From contig JAHWKK010000018.1 of the NCBI GenBank assembly GCA_019347945.1, forward strand, positions 1 through 64,000: 64,000 bases of DNA. Reading direction: 5' to 3'. The notes under the pieces were generated by a model. It ran no database searches, was not told where the DNA came from, and worked only from the letters and a program-made list of their open reading frames with translations. Origin of the DNA: Acidobacteriota bacterium. Its GTDB lineage: Bacteria > Acidobacteriota > Thermoanaerobaculia > Gp7-AA8 > JAHWKK01. Positions 7,429-16,153 of the stretch are shown piece by piece. The translations under genes and the position numbers were made by a program. How positions within the stretch are numbered: position 1 is the stretch's first letter; each line of letters starts with the position of its first letter.

Positions 7429-8304
7429 ATGGCATGCATAGACGCACGCGGCCTCCGAAAGACCTATGGTGCGACCGTCGCGGTGGACGGAATCGATCTC
7501 CGCGTCGAGGAAGGCCGCATTCTCGGGCTGATCGGCCCGAACGGCGCGGGAAAGACCACCACGCTCAATGCGATTCTCGGCCTCACGCCTTTCGAGGGTG
7601 AGCTGACCGTACTCGGCCGTGATCCCTGGACTGAGCGCGATCAGCTCATGCGTGACGTCTCGTTCATCGCCGACGTCGCGGTGCTGCCGCGCTGGATCCG
7701 AGTTTCTCAGCTGCTCGATTACGCGGCCGGCGTCCATCCCCGCTTCGACCGGGCGAAGGCGGAAGCATTTCTCGCGAAGACGGACATCAGACGCACCAGC
7801 AAGGTCCGGGAGCTTTCCAAAGGGATGGTGGCGCAGCTTCACCTCGCTCTGGTGATGGCAATCGATGCGAAACTCCTCGTCCTCGACGAACCGACGCTCG
7901 GTCTCGACATCCTTTACTCCAGGGCTTTTTACGATTCGCTGCTCAACGATTATTTCGATCGGAGTCGCACCATTGTCGTGACGACTCATCAGGTCGCCGA
8001 GATCCAGGACATCCTGACCGACCTCGCATTCATCAGCCGCGGCCGCATCGTGCTCGAGTGCAGCATGGAGGACTTCGATTCACGCTACACCGAGGTGAGG
8101 GTGCATCCCGATAACGTCGACGCGGCACGGGCACTGGGGCCGATACACGAGCGCGAGGTGTTCGGCCGCAGCGTCCTTCTGTTCGATCGCGCCGACCGGG
8201 CTCAGCTCGCCGCGCTCGGGGAAGTTCGCACGCCGGGCATAGCCGATCTTTTCGTCGCGGTGGTTGGAAAACAGAACGGCGAGACGGAAGGAGCGACTCG
8301 ATGA
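7429..8304 (+). CDS. ABC transporter ATP-binding protein
   Basis: A 291-aa nucleotide-binding subunit. Walker A is GPNGAGKTT (36-44), the signature loop is the variant RELSKGMVAQLHLAL, and Walker B is LLVLDEPTLGLD, followed by the switch histidine in VVTTHQVAEIQD. The ~60-residue C-terminal extension is typical of YtrB/CcmA-like exporters. It begins 5 bp after the gntR stop and overlaps the permease start by 4 bp (ATGA), so the three are translationally coupled. An internal-membrane exporter with the next protein is the likely complex; substrate unknown. Confidence 0.88.
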   Translation: MACIDARGLRKTYGATVAVDGIDLRVEEGRILGLIGPNGAGKTTTLNAILGLTPFEGELTVLGRDPWTERDQLMRDVSFIADVAVLPRWIRVSQLLDYAAGVHPRFDRAKAEAFLAKTDIRRTSKVRELSKGMVAQLHLALVMAIDAKLLVLDEPTLGLDILYSRAFYDSLLNDYFDRSRTIVVTTHQVAEIQDILTDLAFISRGRIVLECSMEDFDSRYTEVRVHPDNVDAARALGPIHEREVFGRSVLLFDRADRAQLAALGEVRTPGIADLFVAVVGKQNGETEGATR

Positions 8305-9233
8305 ACGAGCAGTCGCACACCCCTGTCGAGACCATTCCCGTCGACGAGAGCGCCGCGGAGGGTTCCACCTTGACGCGACCGCTGTACTGGTCGATGCGGC
8401 GAGAATTGTGGGAGAACCGCTCCATCACCCTCGCTCCGCTGGCCGTGTCTGCTTTCGTCCTCCTCGGGTCGCTGATCAGCGTCGTCATGATGCGAGGGAA
8501 GATCGAGAGTCATCCCACGCAGGACCCGGCAGAGATGCTCGCGATGGTCGTTCGTCCGTTCAGCATGGCTCCTGCTCCGATCATGCTGGCCTCGTTCATC
8601 GTCGGCGTCTTCTACTGTCTCGACGCGCTCTACGGAGAACGTCGCGACCGGAGCATCCTCTTCTGGAAGTCGCTGCCGGTCTCGGACCGCACCACCGGAA
8701 TCTCGAAGATTCTCGTTCCGCTCGTGGTCCTGCCGCTCATAGCCTTCGTCCTGAGCGTGATCACGCAGAGTGTCATGCTCGCCGTCAGCGTACCCGTTCT
8801 GCTGAACAGTGCGGTGAGCCCGTGGGCATTGTGGACCGAGCTTCGATTCTTTCAGGGACTGGTGATCATGTTGTACGGCCTGACCGTTCACGCGCTGTGG
8901 TTTGCGCCGATCTACGGCTGGTTGGTGCTGGTCTCCGCATGGGCGCGGCGCGCTCCGTTTCTATGGGCCGTCCTGCCGCTTTTCGCAATGTCCGCGGTCG
9001 AAAGGATCGCCTTCAGCAGCTCCTGGTTCTCGTCGATGCTGCGGTACCGGGTGCTGGGGGCGATGAAGACCGCTTTCACGTTCGAGCCCGGCTCCGAGGG
9101 TGACGTACACCGGCTCTCGCAACTGACGCCGGCGGAATTTCTGAGCTCCGCCGGACTGTGGGTCGGGCTCGCGTTCGCCGTGGCGTTTGTGGCCGCCGCA
9201 ATCCGCCTGCGTCGGCATCGGGAGCCGATTTGA
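8301..9233 (+). CDS. ABC-2-type transporter permease
   Basis: A 310-aa membrane protein. After a ~40-residue cytoplasmic start (ending YWSMRRELWENRS) come about six hydrophobic segments: LAPLAVSAFVLLGSLISVV, PIMLASFIVGVFYCLDAL, ILVPLVVLPLIAFVLSVI, FQGLVIMLYGLTVHALWF, FLWAVLPLFAMSAV and LWVGLAFAVAFVAAAIRL. The YGERRDRSILFWKSLPVSD segment between helices is typical of ABC-2 permeases. It overlaps the ATPase stop by ATGA. Confidence 0.82.
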   Translation: MNEQSHTPVETIPVDESAAEGSTLTRPLYWSMRRELWENRSITLAPLAVSAFVLLGSLISVVMMRGKIESHPTQDPAEMLAMVVRPFSMAPAPIMLASFIVGVFYCLDALYGERRDRSILFWKSLPVSDRTTGISKILVPLVVLPLIAFVLSVITQSVMLAVSVPVLLNSAVSPWALWTELRFFQGLVIMLYGLTVHALWFAPIYGWLVLVSAWARRAPFLWAVLPLFAMSAVERIAFSSSWFSSMLRYRVLGAMKTAFTFEPGSEGDVHRLSQLTPAEFLSSAGLWVGLAFAVAFVAAAIRLRRHREPI

Positions 9234-9279
9234 TGATGAATTACCTACGACTCGAGGAGTTCGCCCAGGAGGGTTTTCG

Positions 9280-10008
9280 ATGTCAGTTTCGACAATGCTG
9301 TTGATGATCCATATCTGCGGTGCAGTCGTCGGCCTGCTTTCCGGATTCCTGGCGATGGTTCTCCGCAAGGGCTCCGGCCTCCATCGCGTGGCTGGAACCT
9401 TCTTTTTCGTGTCGATGCTCGGCATGTCTGCGAGTGCGGCCTATCTCGCCGCGCTGGTAAGACCGAATATGCTCAACCTGACCGTCGGCCTTCTGACGTT
9501 CTATCTCGTCGCGACGGCGTGGTGGGCGGCCAGACGCAGAGAAGGCGGCACCGGACCCTTCGACCTCGGCGCCCTTCTGTTCGTATTGATGGTCGCCATG
9601 GCGGGGTTCTCTTTCGGGCTCGAGGCGGCAAACAGTCCAGGCGGCACAAAGAACGGAATGCCCGCTCCCATCTACTTCGTCTTCGGCAGCATCGCTTTCC
9701 TCTGTGCCATCTCGGACGTTCGCATGTTGATCCGTCGCGGTCTCGGAGGTGGACGACGAATCAGCCGACATCTGTGGCGGATGTGCCTCGCTTTGCTGAT
9801 CGCCACCGTCTCGCTGTATCCCGGCCAGGGCCAGCTTTTCCCCGATTGGCTGCGTGAAACGAATCTCCTGTTCGTGCCTCACGTACTGCTAATCGGGTCG
9901 ATGATTTTCTGGAGGTTGCGCGTGAGATCCGCCACACGCCTACGACACGATACAACACCCCCTTCCCCGCTCAATGCGGCGGCGCTCACAGAAGGAGCGC
10001 GCGCATGA
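9280..10008 (+). CDS. DUF2306-like integral membrane protein
   Basis: A 242-aa protein with about seven transmembrane helices, starting STMLLMIHICGAVVGLLSGF. The segment MVLRKGSGLHRVAGTFFFVS has the (G)xxHRxxG pattern seen in DUF2306 membrane proteins. Function unknown; some homologues are heme- or copper-associated but nothing here proves that. CAGGAGG lies 7 nt before the start. It is the fourth gene of the GntR/ABC operon, 46 bp after the permease. Confidence 0.65.
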   Translation: MSVSTMLLMIHICGAVVGLLSGFLAMVLRKGSGLHRVAGTFFFVSMLGMSASAAYLAALVRPNMLNLTVGLLTFYLVATAWWAARRREGGTGPFDLGALLFVLMVAMAGFSFGLEAANSPGGTKNGMPAPIYFVFGSIAFLCAISDVRMLIRRGLGGGRRISRHLWRMCLALLIATVSLYPGQGQLFPDWLRETNLLFVPHVLLIGSMIFWRLRVRSATRLRHDTTPPSPLNAAALTEGARA

Positions 10009-10100
10009 CGGAGACGAAACCCATTCATTGCAGGACCGAGTCACGAGAAACGTCACCCCTGTCCGTCATTCAAGAAAAGGATCAACTCGAATACCGGTAG
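10005..10100 (+). CDS. Possible 31-aa peptide overlapping the preceding stop
   Basis: An ATG overlaps the DUF2306-like stop (ATGA) and has AAGGAG 8 nt upstream, the same coupling as the other genes of this operon. The peptide is hydrophilic (MTETKPIHCRTESRE...) and ends at 10100. No family is recognised; it may be a truncated gene or a chance frame. Confidence 0.3.
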   Translation: MTETKPIHCRTESRETSPLSVIQEKDQLEYR

Positions 10101-10170
10101 CCACCTCTGACCACGACCCGCGTCCCATCTTGTCGTTGACACCAGTCAAGATCGTTCAAAAGGAGAATCA

Positions 10171-10749
10171 ATGCGAACACTAGTACAAGCAATTCTGATC
10201 TGCTTTGTTGCACCGCCCCTCGTCGCATTTGCCCAGCAGCAGACTACTGTCGCCCCCGCGTCGCAGGTGAGCCCGCTGATCGAGGATAGTGCGGAGCGCT
10301 ATGACGGAGTGAAAAAGATCCTGCGCCGCACCGCCGAGATCATGCCCGAGGAGAATTACGGCTTCAAGTCAGCCAACGACGTCCGCAGCTTCGGCCAGAT
10401 CGTGGGACACGTCGCAGACGCACAATATGTGTTCTGTTCACGCGTTCTGGGAGAACAGAATCCATCCCCCGGAGTAGAAAAGAACATCACCTCGAAAGGC
10501 GAGTTGATCACAGCCCTCGACGCAGCGTTTGCCTACTGCGAGCGAGCTTATGACGGGATGACAGATGCGTCCGCGATCGAGACGGTCAGGTTCATGGGAG
10601 GCGACAACCCGAAGTTCGGCGTACTGTCGGTCAACCAGATTCACACGATCGAACACTATGGAAATCTCGTTACTTATCTGCGGATGAACGATCTCGTCCC
10701 GCCAACCAGTGACCCCGACTTCATGAAGCAGCTCCAGAAGAAGAAGTGA
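10171..10749 (+). CDS. Secreted DinB-superfamily protein
   Basis: A 192-aa protein with a signal peptide (LVQAILICFVAPPLVAFAQQ, likely cut after FAQ). The rest fits the DinB/YfiT four-helix fold: RYDGVKKILRRTAEIMPEEN, SFGQIVGHVADAQYVFCSRV and the C-terminal VNQIHTIEHYGNLVTYLRM. Histidines in GHVAD and IHTIEH sit where the family binds a metal ion. DinB-like proteins include thiol-dependent transferases, but the substrate is unknown. AAAGGAG precedes the ATG. A 160-bp gap upstream may hold a separate promoter. Confidence 0.8.
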   Translation: MRTLVQAILICFVAPPLVAFAQQQTTVAPASQVSPLIEDSAERYDGVKKILRRTAEIMPEENYGFKSANDVRSFGQIVGHVADAQYVFCSRVLGEQNPSPGVEKNITSKGELITALDAAFAYCERAYDGMTDASAIETVRFMGGDNPKFGVLSVNQIHTIEHYGNLVTYLRMNDLVPPTSDPDFMKQLQKKK

Positions 10750-10753
10750 GGAC

Positions 10754-11527
10754 GTGAGTACGGCATCCATGACCGAACTTTCCGGAGAGCGACCACTTCT
10801 CGAGGCGAGGCTCGCGGGTGTGTTCTACCTGACCACCATCGTCGCCGGCATCTTCGCGCTTTTCTTCGTCGGCGGTAGCCTGGTCGTACGAGGGGATGCT
10901 GCGGCAACGGCGAATAATGTTCTCGCAAACGAGTCATTGTTTCGGCTCGGTTTTGCTGCCGAGCTGATCTCGATCGCGGCCTATGTCGCCGTGGTGTCTT
11001 TTCTCTATCGGCTGCTCCGCCCCGTTAGCCGACATCTTTCGTTCACGGCGGCCCTTTTCGGGCTGATGGGCAACGCCGTTCTGGCCGTCAATTCTCTGAA
11101 CCTGATCGTCCCGATGTTTCTCCTGCGTCGACCGGAGCACCTGAGCGGCTTCAGCACGGAACAGGTCCAGTCGCTGGCGCTCACGCTCATCCGGGTTCAC
11201 GACAGCCTCGGATACAACATCAGCATTGTCTTTTTCGGATTTTATTGTTTGCTGATCGGCATCCTCATTTTCAGATCGACCTTCCTCCCCCGTTTCATTG
11301 GTCTGTTGATGCTGCTGGGAGGTCTCGGCTGGCTCATCCACAGCTTCGCAGGCTTTCTGAGCCCGGCGCTCTCGAGCGAGTTGTACCCGTACAGTCTGAT
11401 TCCGGGCACTGTCGGAGAAGCCGCTCTGACTCTGTGGCTACTCGTGTTCGGTCTGAACCTCGATCGCTGGAGAGTGCAGTCCGGACTGGTGAATGACGCT
11501 TCGAATCGAGCGGGAGATAAAGAATGA
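10754..11527 (+). CDS. DUF4386-domain membrane protein
   Basis: A 257-aa protein with six or more membrane helices. The N-terminus, EARLAGVFYLTTIVAGIFAL, is the DUF4386 opening; later blocks are LFRLGFAAELISIAAYVAVV, SFLYRLLRPV and GYNISIVFFGFYCLLIGILI. The start is GTG at 10754 (or ATG at 10769), 4 bp after the DinB stop, and the end overlaps the next gene by ATGA. Function unknown; the family often travels with DinB and small stress regulators. Confidence 0.78.
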   Translation: MSTASMTELSGERPLLEARLAGVFYLTTIVAGIFALFFVGGSLVVRGDAAATANNVLANESLFRLGFAAELISIAAYVAVVSFLYRLLRPVSRHLSFTAALFGLMGNAVLAVNSLNLIVPMFLLRRPEHLSGFSTEQVQSLALTLIRVHDSLGYNISIVFFGFYCLLIGILIFRSTFLPRFIGLLMLLGGLGWLIHSFAGFLSPALSSELYPYSLIPGTVGEAALTLWLLVFGLNLDRWRVQSGLVNDASNRAGDKE

Positions 11528-11979
11528 AACCAGACAGGAGCAGCGCCGGCGCATTGCAGGACGTGAAGATTCACGTGAAGATTAAAATCTCGGCCCTCTG
11601 GGTAACCCTGATGCTCTGTTACATCTATGGAGATTACTTCGGTCTCTACAAGCCGAGAACGCTCGAAGCGATGCTCGAAGGAAGAATGGGACCGCTGGGG
11701 CCAGTGACGCAGGGGATGCTGCTGGGGACTTCCGTCATGATGGCAATCCCCGCTCTCATGGTTTTTCTGTCCCTGGTGCTGCCACCGGTCGTCAATCGAT
11801 GGTCGAATATCGTGCTGGGCGTGATCTATACGATCATTATGTTGATCACCATGCCGGGTGCCTGGCTCTTCTATCTCTTTCTGGGAATCGTGGAGATCGT
11901 TCTTTCTCTACTCATCGTCTGGTACGCGTGGAACTGGCCCCGGCATGAAACGACGAGCGACGATAGCATCGAGGCGTAA
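11524..11979 (+). CDS. DUF6326-like small membrane protein
   Basis: A 151-aa protein with four membrane helices. The segment ISALWVTLMLCYIYGDYFGL followed by YKPRTLEAM is the feature I associate with DUF6326. Later helices include LGTSVMMAIPALMVFLSLVL and LFYLFLGIVEIVLSLLIVWY. It is coupled to the DUF4386 gene by a 4-bp overlap. No biochemical role is known to me. Confidence 0.65.
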   Translation: MKPDRSSAGALQDVKIHVKIKISALWVTLMLCYIYGDYFGLYKPRTLEAMLEGRMGPLGPVTQGMLLGTSVMMAIPALMVFLSLVLPPVVNRWSNIVLGVIYTIIMLITMPGAWLFYLFLGIVEIVLSLLIVWYAWNWPRHETTSDDSIEA

Positions 11980-12021
11980 CTCGAGATTCTGATTGATATT
12001 GCACTCACAGGAACCAACGAC

Positions 12022-12456
12022 ATGAATGACGTCAGCACTCTTCGGCTTTATCTGCTGCGCGGAATGTACCTGCTCATTGCGGTCGGCCTTGCAGCAACCA
12101 TCTGGCCGCACATCCTCTCACCCTCGAGCCTGGTGGCAGGCCCGAGCTCGGTCATACGAGCGCTGCTGGGAGCACTGGCCGTGATGTGCCTGCTCGGTCT
12201 TCGCTATCCCCTGCAGATGCTGCCGCTCCTTCTGTTCGAGCTCCTATGGAAGGTCATCTGGGTCACGGCATCGGCCATACCGATGTGGCTCGGGCCAGGC
12301 CTCGACGCATACGCTTCCGAGACGCTGTTTGCCTGTCTCATGGGTGTCGTCCTGGTCCCGATCGTCATTCCCTGGGGCTACGTGATCAGACGCTATGTGA
12401 GATCCCCGGGCGAGCCGTGGAGCAGCGCACCCGATCGCGCCCCGAGGAAGATGTGA
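12022..12456 (+). CDS. Small four-helix membrane protein, unknown
   Basis: A 144-aa protein with hydrophobic segments LLRGMYLLIAVGLAATIWPH, VIRALLGALAVMCLLGL, MLPLLLFELLWKVIWVTASA and TLFACLMGVVLVPIVIPWGY, and a short basic tail. I do not recognise the family. It is the last gene of the run that begins with gntR at 7035, 42 bp after its neighbour. Confidence 0.6.
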   Translation: MNDVSTLRLYLLRGMYLLIAVGLAATIWPHILSPSSLVAGPSSVIRALLGALAVMCLLGLRYPLQMLPLLLFELLWKVIWVTASAIPMWLGPGLDAYASETLFACLMGVVLVPIVIPWGYVIRRYVRSPGEPWSSAPDRAPRKM

Positions 12457-12661
12457 TCTAGCGCGCGATTGAAACAGGAAACCGCTGGCGAGCCGCGCTG
12501 CGTGCTTCACGCGCCATCATTAAGGTAGACATTACGCAAGCTCGTGGGCGCAGGGTGCGCCGCAGTCAATAAGAGCACCGCCACGCGATCCGCGAACCTC
12601 CAACCTCAAACCTCCAACGTTCCTCTTCTCTTTACACTCTTCACTCTTCACTCTTCACTCT
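12457..12661. repeat. Repeat cluster: GCGCAGGGTGCGCC hairpin, ACCTCCA heptamers, TCACTCTTC array
   Basis: From left to right: a GGCGCAGGGTGCGCCGCAGTC element (about 12547-12567), heptamers of ACCTCCA/ACCTCAA type (about 12597-12620), and a GAAGAGTGA array in minus orientation running into the DUF305 stop (about 12640-12680). No gene. Confidence 0.7.
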
Positions 12662-13228
12662 TCACTCTTCACTCTTCAGAATCTCGCGTGCCTTGCGCTC
12701 CATCTCGGGCGTCAGTTCCGCTGAGCGCGGCGGCAGCTCCGTCGTTCCCCGCTCTCCGCTCTGCTCGATGTCCTCGATGAGGAGTTTCATCTCGGCGATC
12801 TCACGGACCTGCGCCTCGATGATCTTGTCCGCCAGTTCGCGAACCCGAGGATCGCTGATACTCGCCTTGCGCCCGTTGTTGATGGCGATCGAGTGGTGCG
12901 GGATCATCGACTCCATGAACCGGATGTCGTCGATCACGGCCTGTGACCGGTTCGCCCACAGCAGGATGACTGCGAGCACCCCGGCTACGACCACGACCGC
13001 GACCTTCGTCCCGATCCCTTTGTACATCGGCCACATGAACGCGAGCATCACGACGGCCATGATGCATCCCATGGCCAGCGACGCGATCAATCGATTCAGA
13101 CTGAACGTCGCGTGATCGGCTGAATATACGAGCTGGTACATCAGAAAGAACATGATGACCGTCGAGGTGATGATCATCCCGGCGAATCGGCCCCAGCTCA
13201 TTCCCGTCTTTTCATTCTTCTGATCCAT
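12662..13228 (-). CDS. DUF305 membrane protein
   Basis: A 188-aa protein. Three hydrophobic helices ([54 protein letters not shown]) are followed by a DUF305 domain with the motif [14 protein letters not shown], and [23 protein letters not shown]305 proteins are often copper- or metal-associated ferritin-like four-helix bundles; the HH pair is the likely metal site. ATG 13228 is chosen over the longer frame because GGGAG lies 6-7 nt upstream and the extension runs into repeat DNA. The last codons (ILKSEE-stop) are formed by the GAAGAGTGA array. Confidence 0.85.
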   Translation of the reverse strand: MDQKNEKTGMSWGRFAGMIITSTVIMFFLMYQLVYSADHATFSLNRLIASLAMGCIMAVVMLAFMWPMYKGIGTKVAVVVVAGVLAVILLWANRSQAVIDDIRFMESMIPHHSIAINNGRKASISDPRVRELADKIIEAQVREIAEMKLLIEDIEQSGERGTTELPPRSAELTPEMERKAREILKSEE

Positions 13229-13564
13229 GTCGGCTCCCTGATCTCTGGCGAATTGAATTTGAGAGGCACGGCAGCAAGAACATCGCCAGTGACGGGTCGC
13301 GGAGTCGTCCGAGACAGAATGTTCGTCGAGGGACATTCTGGTGGAATGCAACGGGGCGGCTCGGCAGGAGCCTCGCCCTCCCAGTGATAGTGGACATCGC
13401 GCAAGCGCGTGGCGGTGCGGCGCACGGATGCGGCGCTTTCACCCTGGTCACGTAAAGGCGGCGCAGGGGTGCGCCGCAGTCCATGGGGCCGTAACCTCAA
13501 ACCTCCAACTTCCAACCTCCCACCCTCTTCTCTCACTCTTCACCCTTCCGTTCGCGACTCGGAT
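13229..13564. repeat. Repeat cluster between DUF305 and kinase genes
   Basis: Contains a GGCGGCTCGGCAGGAGCC-type palindrome (about 13355-13390) followed by GCGCAAGCGCGTGGC, a GGCGCAGGGGTGCGCC hairpin (about 13460-13480), ACCTCCA heptamers (about 13495-13522) and a TCACTCTTC array (about 13528-13550) just past the kinase stop. Between about 13230 and 13340 I see nothing beyond the DUF305 leader. Confidence 0.65.
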
Positions 13565-15703
13565 CTACGTAAGACCCTCGAGGAGCTTCTGGAACCGCGG
13601 ATCGTCCCGGAGCGGATCGAGATCGGAATCGTTGATCATCCACTCTTTCGAGACGAATCCCATGCTCGTCGCCTTTTCCAGGCACTGCATCGCTTCCTCG
13701 ACCTTTCCGAGTCCCGCGTACGTGCACGCCGCGTTGTACTGGATCACCGGTTCATCGGAGTCGATTGCGAGAGCCCGGCCGATCCATTCTGCCGCCTTGT
13801 CCGGCTCTCCGAGGTCGGCGAGCGCGGCGGCGCCCATTGTCCAGGCTCGGGTTTCGTCCGGATGAGACGCGAGACGACGCTTGGCAGCTTCCACGGTCTC
13901 GAGCGTCGCCGTACGGACCTTGCCCGTCTCACCCAGTGAGCGATAACAGGACGCAAGGAAATACCAGGAATCGTAAGCCTCGGGTGAGATGTCACGTGCT
14001 TTTGCAAAGTGGCGCGCAGCATCCTCGTATCGCCCTTGCGCGAAGTACACCCTCGCTGCAATGTAGTGCGCCTCGAACAGCGAGGGGTTCAGCTCGATCG
14101 CCTTTTGAAGCTCTCGTTCCGCCTCTTCATATTCCTTCGTCAGCGACAGCGCGAATCCTCGAGACACCCGAGCCTCGGCGAGATCGGGGTCGAGCTCGAG
14201 AGCTTTCCGACTGGCGCTTTTCGCCTCCTCGACCGCCCCCTCACCCGCACCGAAGTAAAGCCGCAGGTAGGAGCTGCAGTCCGCGATCCCAGCGTATGCA
14301 CGGGCGTACTCGGGGTCGATCTCGATCGCTCGCGAAAACATCTGGCGCGCGACCTCGAGAGGTTTTCGGCGCAACTGATGAAAGAGCTGTCGCCCCTGGA
14401 GATAGTAATCGTACGCCTCGACGTCCTTCGGTTTCGCCTTTTCGATCGGCGACTTCTCTTCGGTTCCGAGAGCAACTTCGAGTGCATGCGCAATGCTCTG
14501 TGCAATCTCGTCCTGGATCGCGAAGATATCCTTCATGTCGCGGTCGTACTGTTCGGCCCAGAGCCGGTATCCGTCAGAGACGTTCACGAGACGGGCGGTT
14601 ACGCGAACGCGATCACCTGCTTTCCGGACACTCCCCTCGAGCACGGTTCCGACGTTCAGCTTTTCTCCGATGTCGCGCACGTCCATCGCTGTTCCCTTGA
14701 ACTGGAACGCCGAGGTTCGTGAGGCGACATGCAACTCGCGGATCTGGCTCAGGGCACTCAGAAGCTCCTCCGCGATACCATCGCAGAAGTACTCCTGATC
14801 TTTCTGAGGACTCATGTCGACGAACGGCAGGACGGCGACGGAGCTTCGCTTCGGCTCTGCCGCTCGCTGAACCGTCACCTCACCTGAACCGACCCCGGAG
14901 CTCATCTCCTGAAGATCCGCGATGAGATCAGCCATCTTCTCGTAGCGACGCTTGGGATCTTTGGCGAGTGCCTTCTGAATGACGTTGTCGATCCTGGGCG
15001 GTAGCCCCGATCTGAGCGAGCTCGCGCGATACGGCTCCTCACTCAGAATCGAGTGAATCATCGACTCGGTGCGCTCCCCCTTGAACGGCAGCCGGCCAGT
15101 GAGCATCTCGAACAACACCACGCCCAGAGCCCAGATGTCGGTTCTGTGATCGACGTTGTCGCTTCGAATCTGCTCGGGAGACATGTAAGCTGGCGTACCC
15201 AGCGTCGAGTTCGGTCGCGTGAGACCGGAATGGCGCGCGAGCTTCGCAAGTCCGAAATCGAGAATCTTCACGGTGTCCTTCTCGGTCACCATGATGTTGC
15301 CCGGCTTGATGTCGCGGTGAATGATCAATTCGTCGTGTGCGGCGGCGAGCCCTCGGGCGACCTGCAGCGCAATCGTCATTGCCTTGTCTGCCGGGAGTGG
15401 TCCTTTCTGAATGATGCTGTTGAGAGTCTCCCCCGGATAAAACGCCATCGCGATGAACATTTCGCCATCGCCGGTCTCGTCGATCTCGAAGATCGTGCAG
15501 ATATTCGGATGGTCGAGCGACGAGGCTGCTCGGGCTTCCTGCATGAAGCGCTGGCGGACCGACTCGTCATCTCCGAGAGCATCCGAGAGAAACTTCAGTG
15601 CAACGCGACGTCCCAGTCGCCGGTCGGTCGCCTGGTACACGACTCCCATACCCCCCACCCCGAGTTTCTCTCCGAGATCGTAATGCGAGATCTGTCTGGA
15701 CAT
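13565..15703 (-). CDS. Ser/Thr protein kinase with TolB-like and TPR domains
   Basis: A 712-aa Hanks-type kinase with glycine loop GVGGMGVVY (15-23), catalytic lysine K37 (VALKFL), HRDIKPGNIMV (129-139), DFGLAKL (149-155) and GTPAYMSPEQ (169-178), so all key residues are present. Residues ~295-420 are a TolB amino-terminal-like domain (SVAVLPFVDMSPQKDQEYFC, NVGTVLEGSVRKAGDRVRV, WAEQYDRDMKDIF), and the C-terminal ~260 residues are TPRs with repeated AIEIDPEYARAYAGIA-type helices. I see no membrane helix between kinase and TPRs. Kinase-TolB-TPR proteins are frequent in Acidobacteriota. The substrate is unknown. The stop lies ~15 bp from a GAAGAGTGA array. Confidence 0.9.
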   Translation of the reverse strand: MSRQISHYDLGEKLGVGGMGVVYQATDRRLGRRVALKFLSDALGDDESVRQRFMQEARAASSLDHPNICTIFEIDETGDGEMFIAMAFYPGETLNSIIQKGPLPADKAMTIALQVARGLAAAHDELIIHRDIKPGNIMVTEKDTVKILDFGLAKLARHSGLTRPNSTLGTPAYMSPEQIRSDNVDHRTDIWALGVVLFEMLTGRLPFKGERTESMIHSILSEEPYRASSLRSGLPPRIDNVIQKALAKDPKRRYEKMADLIADLQEMSSGVGSGEVTVQRAAEPKRSSVAVLPFVDMSPQKDQEYFCDGIAEELLSALSQIRELHVASRTSAFQFKGTAMDVRDIGEKLNVGTVLEGSVRKAGDRVRVTARLVNVSDGYRLWAEQYDRDMKDIFAIQDEIAQSIAHALEVALGTEEKSPIEKAKPKDVEAYDYYLQGRQLFHQLRRKPLEVARQMFSRAIEIDPEYARAYAGIADCSSYLRLYFGAGEGAVEEAKSASRKALELDPDLAEARVSRGFALSLTKEYEEAERELQKAIELNPSLFEAHYIAARVYFAQGRYEDAARHFAKARDISPEAYDSWYFLASCYRSLGETGKVRTATLETVEAAKRRLASHPDETRAWTMGAAALADLGEPDKAAEWIGRALAIDSDEPVIQYNAACTYAGLGKVEEAMQCLEKATSMGFVSKEWMINDSDLDPLRDDPRFQKLLEGLT

Positions 15704-16153
15704 CTGGTCAGGAGACTATAAGGCGGGAGTTGCAACGACACAATGCTCACTCCAACATCCTCGAACGCCGCTTCGACGGATCGATCATATACTTTGGCGT
15801 CTCCTGATGTACGCTCCCGACCTCTCCGGGGCGAGCCTCTGGCGAGCCGCGAGCTGGCGGGACTGAACATCCCGGACCGGGAGGGCGAGGCTCCTGCCGA
15901 GCCGCACGGTCACGAGATGGCGCAATGTCCCCATCACCGCGACGGCGACCGCGGATCGCCACGTGCCGGTTGGAAACCGGCGGAACGGCCGGTTGAAAAC
16001 CGGCGCTACAAAGGGCGATCTCTGGCGAGCCGGCGATCCTCCAACCTCCAACCTCCAACCTCCAACCCTCTTCTTCACTCTTCACTCTTCACTCTTCACT
16101 CTTCTCTTCTCCCGGCTATACTTCCGATCGACACTTCACGACGGAGGACAACC
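15704..16153. repeat. Divergent intergenic region packed with repeats
   Basis: Between the kinase and the S9 peptidase. Holds three variants of the GGGCGAGGCTCCTGCCGAGCC family (about 15815-15920), a GTTGGAAACCGGCGGAACGG motif with a second GTTGAAAACCGGCGCTAC copy (about 15970-16010), ACCTCCA heptamers (about 16035-16070) and a TCACTCTTC array (about 16073-16106). The array here is upstream of a gene, not at a 3' end, unlike most others. Confidence 0.7.
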
